Source: Lineus longissimus (lineage: Eukaryota; Nemertea; Pilidiophora; Heteronemertea; Lineidae). Taken from it: a DNA stretch of 64,000 bases. The notes under the pieces are model-generated. The model made no database searches, was not told the DNA's origin, and saw nothing but the letters and a program-made list of their open reading frames with translations. A program made the translations under genes and the position numbers. Below are positions 61,109 to 64,000 of this stretch, piece after piece. The DNA is taken from contig NC_088320.1 in the NCBI RefSeq assembly GCF_910592395.1, positions 186,001-250,000 of the forward strand, in the 5' to 3' direction. The first letter of the stretch is position 1; every line of letters starts with the position of its first letter.

Positions 61109-61114
61109 TTTATT
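61109..61114 (-). promoter_or_regulatory. Candidate poly(A) signal of the Abi-like gene
   Basis: TTTATT on the plus strand reads AATAAA on the minus strand, about 565 bp after the Abi-like stop codon. Confidence 0.5.
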
Positions 61115-61339
61115 CCTTTAATAATATTTTCTTTCAATATTACAAGTTCATTGCATGTTCAGCTAATGAGAAATATAAAATCCTGGATATCCTAGTGCCA
61201 ACACTCTGCTGTTTGCTGCCGAGAAAGGTTGTCATCTCAATAATTAATACTTGTTCTCACACAACATATACAAGATCTAATTTAGCCTATTATAATATCA
61301 CATTGATCAGCTGATGTGACTTGGGTCTCCATCTTGCGC

Positions 61340-61393
61340 TGCTGGCATCATCACGACGAGGTGTGATGCTGGCATCATCACGACGAGGTGTGA
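61340..61393. repeat. 27-bp perfect tandem duplication
   Basis: Two identical 27 bp units (TGCTGGCATCATCACGACGA plus GGTGTGA) lie at 61340-61366 and 61367-61393, in the probable 3' untranslated region of the Abi-like gene. Confidence 0.9.
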
Positions 61394-61592
61394 TTATACT
61401 TGACATGAAGTCTTGATGTGGCACATGCCTTGTTGGTACCAAGGGCAGAGCCAGGTTTGAATACGCAGCACCAGTTTTGAGCCACAAGACTTGAGTAGAT
61501 GGTGTTCAGACTGCCGATGATCACTGCAGGGTAATGGAAGACACTTCCCCCTGGATAAGTAATGACTGCACAGTCACTGAAAGCTTCAATCA

Positions 61593-61609
61593 CCCCCCCC
61601 CCCCCCCCC
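61593..61609. repeat. 17-base C tract
   Basis: A run of 17 C, read as G on the transcribed minus strand, lies 71 bp past the Abi-like stop codon. Confidence 0.9.
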
Positions 61610-61679
61610 TCCCACACTCCCCTATTGGTTCTAAGCAATTTTCAAAGTTCAATCCTCAATGAATTCGCTTCCAATGTCT

Positions 61680-63922
61680 CTACACTTCAGCAAAGAATGA
61701 CTGGCGTAGCTCCTCGGCAGCCGACTGGCGGACTTGTGAGTAAAGACTTGTCTTACGCGCTTCCACTTCCGATTGGATATAGTTGTGTGGGAAGAATCCG
61801 GATGCGCCATTGCAGTGACCGTGCCACCATCCGGAGTCGTCGCGGCCTGTCACATATATCACGTCACCTTCGGAGAATGCAAGCTCATCTTCTGCCTCTT
61901 TAGCATAGTCATAGAGAGCTGTCACTGAGGAGAAAATTGTGTTTGATCAGCAGGGAGCAGTAAGAGAGTCAGAGCATCAGAACTAATCAACTCAGTTAGA
62001 AAACAATCTCTGATCAGCAGTGTCACATTGTCGGACAACTTGATGGTCTTTAGCAAAAAAAGGAGTTGTCAATATGAGTCTATGACAGCCTGACATGGCA
62101 CTTTACGGGCATGTTTTGCTTGAGAATGACTGCTCTACAGAATCAGCTTGGGATTATTGTCAACTGAAAGTGGAAAGTCTTACCTTTCTCAAGATATTCG
62201 GCAGGAACCCACTCGGGGAGGTTCTCCAGTGTGACTGAGCTGGTCGACCTTGATCGTAGTTTACCAGGATCATCAGACGTCAATCCTGGTGTAGGAGTCG
62301 GCAGAGAATCAAAGTTGACGGGCTCATCTTTGGGGGATTCTGACACTGGCTTGAACACAGCTTCCTGTAGAGACAGAAACTCCTGGTAAATGAGATGAAG
62401 GTATCTCCAGGCTTCTCACCTGGGGCCATCTCTTCCATGTTTCTCTGTGTCTGGAGTAGTTCTTCTCCCAGGAGTATTCCTCCTTCGGACAAGCAGTTTT
62501 TGTGTGCCACTACAGCGAGGTGCAAATTTGATTCACTGGCATAGTGACTTGATCTTTGGCCAGAGAGAGGTGAGCAGTGGAGTGGGGAGACCCAACTACT
62601 ACTCTCCACTACTCTCTCTATTCATAGGGACACTCTTTAGCCAATGACTGAAAAGTGGTGTTCTTAGTAGGAGAGGTGTCTTGATTACAAATGTCCAACT
62701 GCCAATTCAGGTCCAAGCAACGGGTGTCATCCTGCCATGAAGAGGGGTGTTTTGCTGTATAAAAGGTGCTGAATGAGCTTTGTTATGGGACAACCTGTGC
62801 ACACAGATCTTGGAAGGCTATCTCTCACCTTCTCTGGTATTGATTGTGGCTCCGGCTCAACATCTGTTTTCTTCTTATTCAATGCTCCCTTCAGTTGCGA
62901 CATGAAGTCGATCTGTGGAGCAGCAGGCGGTCGCTTGGCAGGTTGTGATGCTCCACCAGATGGGGTCGTCTTCTTGATCGCTGTGCCACCAATTGGTGGT
63001 GGAGGTGGTGGAGGTGGTGGACAACCTCCTGGTGGTGGTGGTGGTGGAGGTGGTGGACAACCTCCTGGTGGTGGTGGTGGTGGAGGTGGTGGACAACCTC
63101 CTGGTGGTGGTGGTGGTGCTGGAGGACCACCTCCTATTGGAGGGGGAGGTGGGGCAGGAGGTCCACCACCAATAGGAGGAGGAGGGGGAGCACACGGCAC
63201 ACCACCTGGTGGTTGAGCTGGTGCACTTGGTGCCTTCATACTCTCCGCAGGAAGGGGTTGAGGAGCCCCTCCAATAGGAGGCGGTGGTGGTGCAACTGGT
63301 GCCGCCGTCGTTGGTCCTGAACTTCTCAATAGAGGAGGCGGGGGAGCAGTAGGGGCTCCACCTATTGTTGGTGGAGGTGGGGCGGTAGGAACTGCAGAGG
63401 ATCCTATCCCAGGAGTTGCCGGTGCTGGTGGGACGTCGTCTGATTCAGGCACCCGTGCTTGCTCGAGACTGTCTTCAGAATCTGTAAAAGAAGGATAACC
63501 TTGATCAGCAGGTGAGGAGGGAGGTGGTCTGGTCGTGGGTGGGGGTGGTGGCAATGATGGTGGTCTGGTCGTGGGTGGGGGTGGTGGCAATGATGGTGGT
63601 CTGGTCGTGGGTGGGGGTGGAGGAGGCCCCTGAGGGGTGATGCATGGTTGAATTGCCACTTCTGGGTCTTCATCATGATCCCTTGACTTACTCCTAAATG
63701 ATTGGAAGGCTTCATCGTGTAGGATTGGAGATGAACTCATCAGGGGTGGAGGAGGCAAGGTTGTTAGTGGTGGTGGTGGTGGGGGTGAGGTTGGCAGTGG
63801 TGGGAGTGAGGTTGGTTGTGGTGGTGACCAGGAGCATACACAGGGTTGTGATGGTGGTGGTGCAGAGGGTCGTGGTGCTGCATGAGGGACATTGCCTGGT
63901 TGTTGTTCATTTTCATCAGGTT
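61680..63922 (-). CDS. Abl-interactor-like SH3 protein, C-terminal part
   Basis: Three exons of a minus-strand gene entering from the right edge: 63922-62829, 62364-62184 and 61924-61680, about 505 residues in phase. The first is almost all proline-rich (runs such as GGPPAPPPPPIGG and GGCPPPPPPPPP), then a basic segment PQIDFMSQLKGALNKKK, a weak WH2-like helix. Next is LPEWVPAEYLEKVTALYDY, very close in layout to the Abi linker before its SH3 (human ABI1 has WAPKNYIEKVVAIYDY). The SH3 has ALYDY, DELAFSEGD, GWWHG and GFFPHNYI. About 30 residues follow the SH3, where ABI1 ends soon after. Abi proteins belong to the WAVE complex that activates Arp2/3. The N-terminal WAVE-binding helices, which would prove the family, lie outside the window. 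Alternatives are another SH3/proline-rich actin adaptor. Confidence 0.7.
62990..63200 (-). repeat. Coding minisatellite of poly-proline blocks
   Basis: Within the large Abi-like exon, units of about 45 bp coding GGCPPPPPPPPP (three copies) and GGGPPAPPPPPI (two to three copies) are arranged in tandem. A second set of TTRPPSLPPPPP repeats lies around 63520-63620. Purifying selection on the frame is suggested because all periods are multiples of three. Confidence 0.8.
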
Positions 63923-64000
63923 CTGGAAAAGATGGTCACATACAATTACACGTAAGAGGAGATGAGGCTGATTAGTTCTAGTTTGGTGTGTTGTTCAATA

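Noticed and set aside
62773-63216. Plus-strand glycine-rich ORF
   Set aside because: It is the antisense of the proline-rich Abi-like exon, which is supported by splice sites and the SH3 exon.
63481-63490. Possible splice acceptor inside the Abi-like proline-rich exon (TTCTTTTACAG on the minus strand)
   Set aside because: The frame stays open and proline-rich upstream to a good acceptor at 63923, so one large exon is simpler; alternative use remains possible.

Overview
The window is nuclear DNA from an animal. Genes are split by GT-AG introns, there is a U4 snRNA gene and a nuclear tRNA-Arg gene with internal A and B boxes, and all recognisable proteins are animal housekeeping or ciliary genes. 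No gene order or marker fixes the phylum. Abundant minisatellites, small inverted-repeat elements and frequent AGGCCT-type words suit a marine invertebrate (echinoderm, hemichordate, lancelet or lophotrochozoan); this is an impression, not a result.

Positions 1-25.6 kb are gene-poor. I could support only a U4 snRNA (23585-23722), a short U4-like fragment 240 bp downstream, several minisatellites, two dense clusters of short motifs resembling transcription factor sites, and two doubtful ORFs. This stretch may be intergenic or the intron of a gene whose exons lie outside.

Positions 26-64 kb are gene-dense. In order: IGBP1/alpha4 (minus) head-to-head with FMC1 (plus) across a 307 bp promoter; PPCS (plus); tRNA-Arg(CCG) (minus); HUS1 (plus); CFAP410 (minus); a PP2C-like protein resembling Drosophila CG9801 (plus, 600 aa, first intron about 8.2 kb), divergent from CFAP410; and the C-terminal part of an Abl-interactor-like SH3 protein (minus, entering from the right edge), tail-to-tail with the PP2C-like gene. 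I rebuilt exons by hand from splice sites, reading phase and remembered family features; all phases close and each complete model ends at a stop.

The products act in separate processes: PP2A regulation (IGBP1), ATP synthase assembly (FMC1), coenzyme A synthesis (PPCS), the 9-1-1 DNA damage clamp (HUS1), cilium and DNA repair (CFAP410), a PP2C-fold protein with altered motifs, and actin signalling (Abi-like). They look like neighbours rather than a pathway cluster.

The most unusual feature is in IGBP1. One minisatellite (28171-28492) has copied an exon end together with its 5' splice site seven times, and a second (26017-26286) abuts the stop codon. I found no clear new multi-gene system.
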